Shown here: piece by piece, positions 49,672-57,201 of the stretch
How positions within the stretch are numbered: position 1 is the first letter of the stretch
How the letters are laid out: every line of letters starts with the position of its first letter
Assembly: GCF_014679505.1 (NCBI RefSeq)
Contig: NZ_CP061474.1
Location: 310,001 to 374,000 of the forward strand
Direction of reading: 5' to 3'
Length of the DNA stretch: 64,000 nt
Source of the DNA: Geobacillus sp. 46C-IIa
Lineage (GTDB): Bacteria; Bacillota; Bacilli; Bacillales; Anoxybacillaceae
Position numbers and translations under genes: made by a program
The notes under the pieces: model-generated
Database searches by the model: none
What the model was told of the DNA's origin: nothing
The model's input: the letters and a program-made list of their open reading frames with translations, nothing else

Positions 49672-50191
49672 CTTGCGGTTGCGATGAGACGGTGACATCA
49701 TCTGGCGCTTTGCGGACAAGCCGTTGCGTTTTCATCTATGGATGCAGGCCCGTCATTTTCTTGCGCTGCCACTAAAGAAAAGAATAGCGTCAATAGCAAA
49801 GTCGTAGCCGCTTTTTTGTGCATCAAATGGGAAACCGGTTCAGGCGATGAAAAGGAACCGGCCGGCTTTGAGCAAGGACATCTCCGACGCGGCAATGGCT
49901 GATGGCGCGTCGTCGTTGTTTCCTTGTTTTGTTTTTGCTATGATGAGGATAGATTTGGTTGGCTTTCCGGGCATCGGCTTGCTTGCAACATGCACCTAAG
50001 CGGCTGAGAACTGCCCGCCTAGTGGGCCGGTGATTGAAAAAGACCAATGTAAAAAGGTATTTCTTTCATTGAGAACGTCTATTTTTTGAGCAATAAAAAA
50101 TCATTGATGGAAGGACATCGCAGTTTTTCACCGGCCTTCTGGGAGCAGCAAACAACAGCTAGATGATGAAAAGGGAAGGATGGGAGAACGC
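49672..50191. other. 520-bp region before hpaC copy 2
   Basis: Only a small minus-strand frame (49698-49823) could be coding. The rest has no gene, no clear promoter and core-like GC. The last ~30 bases (GGAAGGATGGGAGAACGC) resemble the sequence before hpaC copy 1, marking the edge of the duplication. Confidence 0.45.
49698..49823 (-). CDS. Possible 41-aa secreted peptide
   Basis: Minus-strand ATG at 49821-49823: MHKKAATTLLLTLFFSLVAA followed by QENDGPASIDENATACPQ. This is a textbook signal peptide with an AAQ cleavage region and a short polar tail, like pre-Phr peptides. No ribosome binding site is evident and no Rap-like gene is nearby, so it may be spurious or a remnant. Confidence 0.25.
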   Translation of the reverse strand: MHKKAATTLLLTLFFSLVAAQENDGPASIDENATACPQSAR

Positions 50192-50659
50192 ATGGATGAT
50201 CGCACATTTCGCAACGCGATGGGGAAATTCGCAACCGGCGTGACGGTCGTGACGACCGCGTTTCAAGGGGAAGCAAAAGGGATGACGGCGAACGCGTTTA
50301 TGTCCGTTTCGCTCGATCCGAAGCTTGTCGTCGTCTCGATTGGCCATAAAGCACGGATGCATGACATCGTCAAGCAAACAGGGAAGTTTGCCGTCAACAT
50401 GTTGACGCGCGACCAAGAAGATTTGTCGCGGCTGTTTGCCGGTCAGTTGAAGGAAGAGCGGGATGTGGTGTTTGAATGGATCGATGGCCATCCGATTTTG
50501 CCAGATGCGATGGCGAACATTTTATGCAATGTGCACAGCTCGTACGTCGCCGGCGACCATACGCTCTATTTTGGAGAAGTGACTGATATTTTGATGAAAG
50601 AGGAACCGGGCGATCCGCTCTTATTTTTCGAAGGGAAGTACCGAAGCATTGGCCAATAA
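50192..50659 (+). CDS. hpaC: 4-hydroxyphenylacetate 3-monooxygenase, flavin reductase subunit
   Basis: 155 residues from ATG 50192 (GGGAG five bases upstream). Flavin-reductase-like FMN-binding split barrel: FRNAMGKFATGVTVVTTAF, KGMTANAFMSVSLDPKLVVVSI, and SSYVAGDHTLYFGEV. Supplies reduced flavin to HpaB using NADH. Intact duplicate of the amber-containing copy at 44983. Followed by its own terminator; may be monocistronic. Confidence 0.88.
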   Translation: MDDRTFRNAMGKFATGVTVVTTAFQGEAKGMTANAFMSVSLDPKLVVVSIGHKARMHDIVKQTGKFAVNMLTRDQEDLSRLFAGQLKEERDVVFEWIDGHPILPDAMANILCNVHSSYVAGDHTLYFGEVTDILMKEEPGDPLLFFEGKYRSIGQ

Positions 50660-50719
50660 GGATGAGACAGGTGTACGGCAGTTCGCCGAGGCATTGGTTG
50701 TTCGGTTCACAGGAAAGCA

Positions 50720-50755
50720 AAGGGTGTCCCAAAAGCAGCGGGACACCCTTTTTTA
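50720..50755 (+). terminator. Terminator of hpaC
   Basis: AAGGGTGTCCC (50720-50730), loop AAAAGCAGC, GGGACACCCTT (50740-50750), then TTTT. Confidence 0.9.
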
Positions 50756-50841
50756 TGGCTGTCTATAGGGGCAGAACGATCCCATAAGACCATATTTTGC
50801 CTCTCTCTTGAAGAAAGGCGTCCTTTTCAGTCAGCGCTTTG

Positions 50842-51405
50842 TCATTTTTTCAATACATCGTGGTCGACGTACCGTTCGCCGTTCAGTTCGCTAATGACGT
50901 TAATGGCGACTTTGGCCCCATCACCGGCGGTGATGATCGTATGAACGCTGACGCCGGCCACCGTGCCGGCTGCCCAAATGCCGTCGATATTCGTTTTGCC
51001 GTTTGTATCCACGTCAATAACGGTTTTAATGCGCGGCTCGGTCCCCGGTTTCGTGCGAAGGCCGATTTTTTCCGCAAGGTCGGTGGCAAGACCGGTAGCG
51101 AAAATGACGTGTTTCGCTCCATACGAACCGTTGTCGGTGTCAAGCCGGAATCCGTCGTCTGTTTTTTGGATGTCCGTCACTTGTGCGGTCACCAGTTTAG
51201 CACCAAACTTGGCCGCTTGTTTTTTGCCCGTTTCGATTAAATCCGGACCGCCGATCTCCGGGACGCCGTAATGGTTTTCCACCCAAGCGCGTTTGGTCAT
51301 GCCTTTGTCGTTGTCCAATACGACCGTCTTTTTTCCTGCCTTGGCGGCGAAAATCGCAGCGCTCGCTCCGGCCGGTCCGGCCCCGATGATGGCAATGTCG
51401 TACAT
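50842..51405 (-). CDS. Single-domain thioredoxin-reductase-like FAD oxidoreductase
   Basis: 187 residues from ATG at 51403-51405 (AAAGGGAGG before it). FAD-binding IAIIGAGPAGASAAIFAAKAG and the second FAD motif IDGIWAAGTVAG are present, but the NADPH domain and the CxxC redox pair of thioredoxin reductases are missing. It is complete, not truncated by a frameshift. May act as a reduced-flavin or small-molecule oxidoreductase with an unknown partner. Faces a divergent small zinc protein over a regulator-rich gap. Confidence 0.75.
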   Translation of the reverse strand: MYDIAIIGAGPAGASAAIFAAKAGKKTVVLDNDKGMTKRAWVENHYGVPEIGGPDLIETGKKQAAKFGAKLVTAQVTDIQKTDDGFRLDTDNGSYGAKHVIFATGLATDLAEKIGLRTKPGTEPRIKTVIDVDTNGKTNIDGIWAAGTVAGVSVHTIITAGDGAKVAINVISELNGERYVDHDVLKK

Positions 51406-51434
51406 TATTACAGCCTCCCTTTGTTTGAATATTA

Positions 51435-51450
51435 ACACTATGAATAGTGT
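51435..51450. promoter_or_regulatory. Palindrome overlapping oxidoreductase promoter
   Basis: ACACTATGAATAGTGT: two 7-bp arms around GA. It overlaps the -10 box of the minus-strand promoter. Looks like a site for a small dimeric regulator such as a YodB/HxlR-type thiol sensor. Confidence 0.5.
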
Positions 51451-51474
51451 AGCATAGGTGGAAACAAGGTCCAA
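51446..51474 (-). promoter_or_regulatory. Promoter of oxidoreductase gene
   Basis: On the minus strand TTGGAC (51474-51469), 17-base spacer, TACACT (51451-51446). Confidence 0.6.
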
Positions 51475-51492
51475 ATGATTTGTTTTATAAAT

Positions 51493-51507
51493 TGATAATT
51501 ATTATTA
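51493..51507. promoter_or_regulatory. Fur-type 7-1-7 box
   Basis: TGATAATTATTATTA matches the Bacillus Fur/PerR/Zur-type 7-1-7 pattern TGATAATnATTATCA with one mismatch. Upstream of the small zinc ribbon promoter and divergent oxidoreductase. AT-rich surroundings make chance matches possible. Confidence 0.4.
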
Positions 51508-51514
51508 ATTTATA

Positions 51515-51543
51515 TTTACTATAAATATGGTTGTGTGTATAAT
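51515..51543 (+). promoter_or_regulatory. Promoter of small zinc-ribbon gene
   Basis: TTTACT (51515-51520), 17-base spacer, TATAAT (51538-51543). Confidence 0.6.
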
Positions 51544-51578
51544 AAAAAGTAGAGGGATGATAAAGGAGAGACGGATGA

Positions 51579-51680
51579 ATGAGTAAAACGATCATTTGTG
51601 ATCAATGCCAGCAGCCGGTACGGCGGCTGAAACATTCGTTGCTTTGCCGATGTGGAATGAAATTGGTTGCTCAAAAATAG
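51579..51680 (+). CDS. 33-aa zinc-ribbon protein
   Basis: ATG 51579 with AAAGGAGA; another ATG four bases earlier stops after three codons. Encodes 33 residues: ICDQCQQPV and LLCRCGMKL, i.e. CxxC and CxC ligands for one zinc. Own promoter (51515-51543) and a terminator at 51718-51742. Too short for usual callers but all expression signals are in place. Role unknown. Confidence 0.6.
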   Translation: MSKTIICDQCQQPVRRLKHSLLCRCGMKLVAQK

Positions 51681-51717
51681 GATGGTGAACACAGACACAG
51701 TTGTGTTCAAGTTGGCA

Positions 51718-51742
51718 ACCGGCGAATGACGCCGGTTTTTTC
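51718..51742 (+). terminator. Rho-independent terminator
   Basis: AACCGGCG (51718-51725), loop AATGA, CGCCGGTT (51731-51738), then TTTT. Confidence 0.85.
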
Positions 51743-51803
51743 TGTCCTTATTTTTGTCGGCGGCGAATATATAAAAATAAAACCGCATTTTTGATGAGGG
51801 TTG

Positions 51804-52523
51804 GTGCCGCTGATGCACGACAAACGAGATTTGGGCGACCGCTTGGCCGCTTTTTACCGCGAGATGGTCGAGTGGGTCGGACAAAAACGGAAACATTTTC
51901 CGCTTTCGTCCCATGAAGAAAGCCGGGATCAGTTGCTCGCTTATTTATATATGAAAGAGCATATGCCTCCCGATTTGATGGAAGATCTGGAAGAGGAGGG
52001 ATTGCTGCTTGACGGGCAAGAGCCTCATCTCATCGCGACAGTGGAACAGTTTTTGACTTATTTGCGCACGCCGTTTGATCGTGGAAAAGAGATTCGAACA
52101 GTGACAAGAAACGAAGCGAAGCGGCTGATTGACGAACGAACGGAAGCGATGTTTGGCCCATGCGCTCATTCCCGGCGGACGCGCATCATGGTGACGATGG
52201 ACGAAGCGTGGGCCGATGAGCCGGACATCATAGAGCGGCTGCTTTTGTACGGCATGGACATTGCCCGCATTAATTGCGCCTACGGTTCACCGGAAACGTG
52301 GGAGACGCTGGCGGCTGTCATCCGCCGGGCGGAAGAGCGGTTGCAACAACAACTGCTAGGGAAGCGATGCCGCATCTATATGGATTTGCCGGGCCCGAAA
52401 ATTCGGGTCGACCGGCTTGCCGTTCATACAGGGCCGGTGAAGCTGACCGTGCCGAAAAATGAATATGGGGAACCGGTTCAACCGTTGGCCGGGATCATTT
52501 CTGCGGCTCGTTTACCCCGATGA
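51804..52523 (+). CDS. Pyruvate-kinase-like protein, N-terminal part (split gene)
   Basis: About 239 residues; start uncertain (GTG 51804 with GAGGG upstream, ATG 51813 also possible). After a ~120-residue N-terminal extension not found in normal pyruvate kinase comes RIMVTMDEAWADEPD and GMDIARINCAYGSPETW, matching the PK start where RLNFSHG is usual, then MDLPGPKIRVDR. The frame ends at TGA 52521-52523 in the middle of the B domain. The remainder of the fold is in the next frame, so this is half of a single ancestral gene. Confidence 0.7.
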   Translation: MPLMHDKRDLGDRLAAFYREMVEWVGQKRKHFPLSSHEESRDQLLAYLYMKEHMPPDLMEDLEEEGLLLDGQEPHLIATVEQFLTYLRTPFDRGKEIRTVTRNEAKRLIDERTEAMFGPCAHSRRTRIMVTMDEAWADEPDIIERLLLYGMDIARINCAYGSPETWETLAAVIRRAEERLQQQLLGKRCRIYMDLPGPKIRVDRLAVHTGPVKLTVPKNEYGEPVQPLAGIISAARLPR

Positions 52524-53332
52524 AAGCGTTCAAAACTGCACCGCTTATCGATGACGCCCAGTTTGCGGCTGCAAAGGATGAACGCGGTGTAAAAATGACG
52601 ACCACATTGGCGAAAGCATGGCGCAACGTGCGGGCGGGGGATCGGCTGTATTTGAACGATGGCCAAATTTTGGCCAGGGTCGTTAAAGTGCATGGACAGT
52701 GCGTGGAGGCAAAAGTCATCGCCGATGGGGGAAAGCAGAAAACGATCAAACAAGGGACGGGCATCCATCTTCCCGATTCGTTCGTCCATTTGACTGTTCC
52801 ACCGCTCACCGACCGTGATCTCGAATTGATTCCGTTCATTGCGGAGCATGCGGATATGGTCGGATTATCGTTTGTCCATACGCCGTATGACTTGCGAAAG
52901 CTTTATCGTTTGCTTTCAGAGCAAGGGGCTTCTTCCCTTTCGGTGATTGCGAAGATCGAAACGAGGGAGGCGCTCCACAACTTAGCCCGCATTGTGCTTG
53001 AGGGGTTAAAGCTCCCGGCGTTCGGGGTGATGATTGCCCGCGGCGATTTAGCGCTTGAGGTCGGATTTGAACATATGGCCGCCACCCAGCGCGAGATTTT
53101 GACGCTATGTCGAGCGGCCCATATTCCGGTCATTTGGGCGACGCAAGTGCTTGAACAGCTAGCGAAAAAAGGGTTGCCATCGCGTGCGGAAATCTCGGAT
53201 GTATCGTTAGGGAAACAGGCGCAATGCGTCATGTTGAATAAAGGAGCTCATATCGCCGAAGCGGTGCGGGTGTTAGCTTCTTTATTGGAAGAAGCGCCGC
53301 ACTTGTTCGCTTTGTTGGACGAAGAGGAGTAG
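52520..53332 (+). CDS. Pyruvate-kinase-like protein, C-terminal part (split gene)
   Basis: 270 residues from ATG 52520, overlapping the upstream TGA as ATGA. DRLYLNDGQILARV is the B-domain end; then IAKIETREALHN with the catalytic Lys, and MIARGDLALE and WATQVLEQLA. The regulatory C-domain of ordinary PK is absent. Reading ...GSFTPMKAFK one frame over joins it to the N-terminal part, so a single-base indel near 52500-52510 is likely. It might still be made by coupled re-initiation. Not the main pyruvate kinase. Confidence 0.7.
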   Translation: MKAFKTAPLIDDAQFAAAKDERGVKMTTTLAKAWRNVRAGDRLYLNDGQILARVVKVHGQCVEAKVIADGGKQKTIKQGTGIHLPDSFVHLTVPPLTDRDLELIPFIAEHADMVGLSFVHTPYDLRKLYRLLSEQGASSLSVIAKIETREALHNLARIVLEGLKLPAFGVMIARGDLALEVGFEHMAATQREILTLCRAAHIPVIWATQVLEQLAKKGLPSRAEISDVSLGKQAQCVMLNKGAHIAEAVRVLASLLEEAPHLFALLDEEE

Positions 53333-53372
53333 GAGGCGGACACAGGTGGCCGCCCCTTATTTTTTGTTTATA

Positions 53373-53401
53373 TGTAAACTTTAATTAATTTTTGGTTGAC
53401 A
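53373..53401 (+). promoter_or_regulatory. BirA-like operator and -35 of bio operon
   Basis: TGTAAACT (53373-53380) and GGTTGACA (53394-53401) are imperfect inverted half-sites around an AT spacer of 13, resembling the biotin-repressor palindrome. GGTTGACA also contains the -35 TTGACA (53396-53401). The -10 is weak (CAAAAT at 53420-53425). Confidence 0.4.
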
Positions 53402-53455
53402 AAAAAGAGAGGGATTCGGCAAAATAAAAACAAATGGAAAGGGGGAGGGGATCAA

Positions 53456-54172
53456 GTGGAAAAAGCGATCTTTATGACCGGGACGGGGACGGAAATCGGC
53501 AAAAGTGTCGTCACGTCCATTTTCGCACTGGCGCTTGAACGTCTCGGGGTGAGCGTCAACGTGTTTAAGCCGGTTCAAACCGGGCTGGCCGAGGATGGGG
53601 AGTCGTTTGCGGAACAGTATTGGTATGAGCAAATCTCCAAGTTGACAAGCGTCGAAGGTCTATATTATATGAAGCCGGCTGTTTCCCCTCATTTGGCGGC
53701 CAAGCTCACCGGCACGTCCATCGAACCGGAACGTATCGCCGAACAGCTTGAACGGTTGAAGCAGCGCTATGATGTTGTCCTCGTCGAAGGGGCGGGCGGG
53801 TTGGCCGTTCCGTGGTGCGAGCGTGGCGGGCGGTGGTACATGACGAGCGATTTTGTCCGCGACTATGAGCTGCCGGCGATTCTCGTGTCGCTTTCGGGTC
53901 TTGGCGCGATTCATCACGCGGTAACGACCGCAGCATATGCCGAGACGCAAGGTGTCCGTGTGCTCGGTTTAGTATTTAACCAATTTGACGAGCGCGAAGT
54001 GATCCATCGAAACAACGTTGAGACGATCACGGCGATGCTTAGGCTTCCTGCCTTCGCCACCGTGCCACCGTTTCCGGCTGTTACGAGGGAGGAATTGGAG
54101 GCGTTTGCCGGACAGTGGATTGAACGAAAGGAAGCGGAAGCGCTATGGGAGGTGCTTGCCGTTGAAGTATAG
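53456..54172 (+). CDS. bioD: Dethiobiotin synthetase
   Basis: 238 residues from GTG 53456 behind GGGGGAGGGG. P-loop MTGTGTEIGKSVVT, substrate loop FKPVQTG, and VVLVEGAGGLAVP for ATP/Mg. Makes dethiobiotin from 7,8-diaminopelargonate and CO2. Upstream codons to 53396 lie in the operator. Overlaps bioA by 11 bases. Confidence 0.93.
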   Translation: MEKAIFMTGTGTEIGKSVVTSIFALALERLGVSVNVFKPVQTGLAEDGESFAEQYWYEQISKLTSVEGLYYMKPAVSPHLAAKLTGTSIEPERIAEQLERLKQRYDVVLVEGAGGLAVPWCERGGRWYMTSDFVRDYELPAILVSLSGLGAIHHAVTTAAYAETQGVRVLGLVFNQFDEREVIHRNNVETITAMLRLPAFATVPPFPAVTREELEAFAGQWIERKEAEALWEVLAVEV

Positions 54173-55541
54173 CTATGAGCAGCTCGAACAGTGGGACAAG
54201 CAGTATGTTTGGCATCCGTTCACGCAAATGAAGCAGTATGTGAAAGAGCGTCCGTTGATTATTGAGCGCGGGCAAGGGAGCTATTTGTACGATGCCGACG
54301 GCAATCGTTACTTAGATGGATACGCCTCGCTGTGGGTCAACGTCCATGGCCATAACGACCCGGATCTGAATGCGGCGCTTCGCGAACAATTGGAGAAAAT
54401 CGCCCATTCGACATTGCTTGGCTCGGCGAATGTGCCGTCGATTTTGCTCGCTAAAACATTGATCAGCTATTGGCCGGGGATGGCGAAAGTGTTTTATTCC
54501 GACACGGGAGCGGCGGCGGTGGAAATCGCGCTAAAAATCGCCTATCAATATTGGAAAAATATCGACCCGGTCAAGTATGCGAAGAAAAACAAATTTGTCT
54601 CCCTCAAGGAAGCGTACCATGGCGACACGGTCGGGGCGGTGAGCGTTGGCGGCATGGCAACGTTCCACCGCATTTTCGCGCCGCTTCTGTTTGAGCGAAT
54701 CGAAGTGCCATCGCCATATGTGTACCGTATGGAGGAATACGGGAGCGAACAAGACGTTGTCCGCTATTGTTTGAATGAGTTGGAACGTGTGCTCGCCAGC
54801 CAGCACGAACACATTGCCGCCGTCATTGTCGAACCGCTCGTTCAAGGGGCAGCGGGAATCATTGTTCACCCGCGCGGGTTTTTAAAAGGAGTGGAGGCGC
54901 TTTGCCGCCAATACGGGGTGCTCCTCATTTGCGACGAGGTCGCCGTTGGCTTCGGCCGCACCGGAACGATGTTCGCTTGCGAACAAGAAGAGGTCGCTCC
55001 TGATCTTGTCTGTCTCGGCAAAGGGATTACCGGCGGTTATTTGCCGCTCGCGGCAACGCTCGTCACAGAGGAAGTGTATGAGGCGTTTCTCGGCGAAGTG
55101 GATGAAGACAAGACGTTTTATCACGGCCATACATATACAGGAAACCAGCTGACGTGTTCCGCAGCGCTGAAAAACATCGAGCTCATAGAACAGCGCGGCC
55201 TCATCAGCAGCGTTCAGCGGAAAGCGCGCCGACTGGCCGAACGGTTGGATGCGTTATATGAGATTCCAATCGTCGGCGACATTCGGCAAAAAGGGCTGAT
55301 GTGCGGCATTGAAATCGTGAAAGACCGGGCAGCGAAAGCCGTGTTTCCGCGCGCCGCGATGGTCGAGCACCGCATCGTTCTCGAGGCGCGCCAAAGAGGA
55401 CTGATCATCCGCCCGCTCGGCCCGGTATTGACGTTCATCCCGATTCTCTCCATGAGTGAAGCGGAAATGGACGAGGCGTTGCGCATTTTGTTTGATTCAA
55501 TCGCCTGTTTGTACGAACAAGTGCGTGTAGAGCGTTTGTAG
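54162..55541 (+). CDS. bioA: Adenosylmethionine-8-amino-7-oxononanoate aminotransferase
   Basis: 459 residues from TTG 54162, chosen because GGGAGGTG (54147-54154) is seven bases before it. PLP fold type [44 protein letters not shown], and Schiff-base Lys in [11 protein letters not shown]. Precedes BioD in the biotin pathway. bioB, bioF and the pimelate genes are not in the window. Confidence 0.93.
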   Translation: MKYSYEQLEQWDKQYVWHPFTQMKQYVKERPLIIERGQGSYLYDADGNRYLDGYASLWVNVHGHNDPDLNAALREQLEKIAHSTLLGSANVPSILLAKTLISYWPGMAKVFYSDTGAAAVEIALKIAYQYWKNIDPVKYAKKNKFVSLKEAYHGDTVGAVSVGGMATFHRIFAPLLFERIEVPSPYVYRMEEYGSEQDVVRYCLNELERVLASQHEHIAAVIVEPLVQGAAGIIVHPRGFLKGVEALCRQYGVLLICDEVAVGFGRTGTMFACEQEEVAPDLVCLGKGITGGYLPLAATLVTEEVYEAFLGEVDEDKTFYHGHTYTGNQLTCSAALKNIELIEQRGLISSVQRKARRLAERLDALYEIPIVGDIRQKGLMCGIEIVKDRAAKAVFPRAAMVEHRIVLEARQRGLIIRPLGPVLTFIPILSMSEAEMDEALRILFDSIACLYEQVRVERL

Positions 55542-55657
55542 GCTGGGGCGGCTGAGCGGCCGCCTGTTTCTTTTTGGCTGATTGGGTGCGAGCCTAGGCA
55601 ACGGGGGTTGATCATACATACAGTGAGACTAAGGGCAGGCGGAAGGAGGGAAACAAG

Positions 55658-55852
55658 GTGAACCATCTCGAGATGACGGATGCGCGCATCTGGCGGCCGT
55701 GGGGCTTTTGGCGCCCATGGGGTTTTTGGCGGCCGTTCGGGTTTCCGTTTTTTGGCGCTCCGTTTTTTGGCGGCTTTTTAGGCGGGCTGCTGGGCAGCGC
55801 ATTGTTCCCGCCGTTTTTCTATCCGTATTGGTATGGCCCGATTTGGTGGTGA
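55658..55852 (+). CDS. Tiny aromatic/Gly-rich protein A
   Basis: 64 residues from GTG 55658 (GGAGGGAAACAAG before it). Contains three WRPWGFW-type repeats, then FGAPFFGGFLGGLLGSALF, then a Pro/Tyr/Trp tail. Shares the GAPFxGGFLGGLLG core with the protein at 55954. Could be a membrane-embedded or spore-surface peptide; neighbours are spore genes on the other strand. Confidence 0.55.
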   Translation: MNHLEMTDARIWRPWGFWRPWGFWRPFGFPFFGAPFFGGFLGGLLGSALFPPFFYPYWYGPIWW

Positions 55853-55862
55853 GAAAGGAGCA

Positions 55863-55897
55863 GGGGTTGGGCGGACAGCCCACCCTCTTTTTTTGTT
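55863..55897 (+). terminator. Terminator after aromatic protein A
   Basis: GGTTGGGC pairs with GCCCACCC (one mismatch) around GGACA, then CTCTTTTTTT. Confidence 0.65.
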
Positions 55898-55953
55898 GTG
55901 TGCATATGAATAAAGTACCGCATCTTACTCATGAAGGAAAGGAGAAAGAAACG

Positions 55954-56088
55954 ATGCCATTTCCAGGTTTGTTGTTTGGTGCCCCGTTCATCGGCGGGTT
56001 TTTAGGCGGATTGCTCGGCGGCGCCCTCGCTCCGCGCCCGTTTTATCCGTACCCGCCATATCCGCCGTATCCGGGTTGGTGGTATTGA
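55954..56088 (+). CDS. Tiny Gly/Pro/Tyr-rich protein B
   Basis: 44 residues from ATG 55954 (AAGGAAAGGAG upstream). MPFPGLLFGAPFIGGFLGGL then a Pro/Tyr-rich tail. Clear paralogue of protein A in the core. Separate expression unit after a terminator. Unknown role. Confidence 0.6.
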   Translation: MPFPGLLFGAPFIGGFLGGLLGGALAPRPFYPYPPYPPYPGWWY

Positions 56089-56101
56089 ACCTAGCTATGA
56101 A

Positions 56102-56139
56102 GAATAAGCATCCCGTCGGTGAAACAGGGATGCTTATTC
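56102..56139. terminator. Bidirectional terminator before germination operon end
   Basis: GAATAAGCATCCC (56102-56114) pairs with GGGATGCTTATTC (56127-56139), overlapping the last codons of the minus-strand gerKC-type gene. Confidence 0.7.
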
Positions 56140-57201
56140 GATGATTCCGGTGTCGCGGATCGTCACGTCGGCGGTGACGCGGATCGGAAGGTGGCTGTAG
56201 TTCTTATAAAAGTCGCGGTGGCGAAACTGTCGGTAACGGCTCGCGGCCAAATCGCCGAAGCCGATCGGATCGATGTGTTTTTCTTGAAAGCGGCGGAGAA
56301 GGGCCTCGGTTTTCGAACGAATTTGTTGTTCGAACGTTCTTTCGACAGACCGGCGGACATCGAATGTGAATGCCCCGCGTTTATATTCGCGCACGACTCC
56401 TTCAAGTGCAATATGAACATGAATATGCGGGCGGGTTTTTGGTCCTGAAAAGGAAATGGTCCGCTTTGTCGAGATATTTTTAATGGATACGTAGTTTTGG
56501 TGATCCAATCGGATCGTATGGGTGCCTTCACTGTAGGCATCGGCTGCGATTTTAAAGTAGAACAGATCACTCCGTCCAATCGTATCGACCATCCGATCGT
56601 TGCGAAAGAGAGCAACACCGGTCACTTGTACATCTTCACCCACCCGGCGTATATATGGCAAAAAAGGATCTTTTCCATCCGCATAGTACGTTTTTAAAAA
56701 TAAATGCAAGTTTGTTTTGGGCAAATCGCGCTGCTCGATATTTTGTTTTAGTAAGTTCGAGAGATAAATGCCGCTTCCTTGCCGGCCGTAATTTCCTTCG
56801 AGCAAATGTTCAGCTGTCCCATCGACCACCGCCAAATACAGTCTCGTTCCGATGCTTGCATCGCGGTGGAATTGGTCGACAAAAGGAAAAATCCCCCGTT
56901 TGGCCAGGCGTTTTCCGTACAAGGCGGTCTCAATGTTTCCGTCGACGAGCGGCTCAGATGTTTTATATTGCAGTTCTTCGAGCACGTCTTTTGCTATGGG
57001 GGAAACGGCTGTCAACGTTTTGTTTGCTGTTTCTCCTTTTTTGTAAACCGGAATGAGAACGGTTCCCCGAATCTTGCCTTTTCCTGCTTCATCAAATCCG
57101 ACCGCGCTTTCAATGTTGATATCATCCAAAATTTCTTTGCGAAGACAGCCGCAAAGGACCGCGACGGTGAACCCGATCAACAGAGCGGTTCGTATGCTCA
57201 T
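56134..57201 (-). CDS. Spore germination lipoprotein, GerAC/GerKC family
   Basis: 355 residues from ATG at 57199-57201 (GAGAGGAA before it). Lipobox VLCGC; then IESAVGFDEAGKGKIRGTVLIPVYKKGE typical Ger(x)C N-domain (start IESAVGFDEAGKG) and a C-domain ending with ADVTIRDTGII. Third component of the germinant receptor, anchored outside the spore inner membrane. Start overlaps the GerAB-type stop (ATGA). Confidence 0.9.
   Translation of the reverse strand: MSIRTALLIGFTVAVLCGCLRKEILDDINIESAVGFDEAGKGKIRGTVLIPVYKKGETANKTLTAVSPIAKDVLEELQYKTSEPLVDGNIETALYGKRLAKRGIFPFVDQFHRDASIGTRLYLAVVDGTAEHLLEGNYGRQGSGIYLSNLLKQNIEQRDLPKTNLHLFLKTYYADGKDPFLPYIRRVGEDVQVTGVALFRNDRMVDTIGRSDLFYFKIAADAYSEGTHTIRLDHQNYVSIKNISTKRTISFSGPKTRPHIHVHIALEGVVREYKRGAFTFDVRRSVERTFEQQIRSKTEALLRRFQEKHIDPIGFGDLAASRYRQFRHRDFYKNYSHLPIRVTADVTIRDTGIIE

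Noticed and set aside
52480..52523. Programmed ribosomal frameshift in the pyruvate-kinase-like gene
   Set aside because: No slippery heptamer or downstream pseudoknot visible; a simple indel is more likely.
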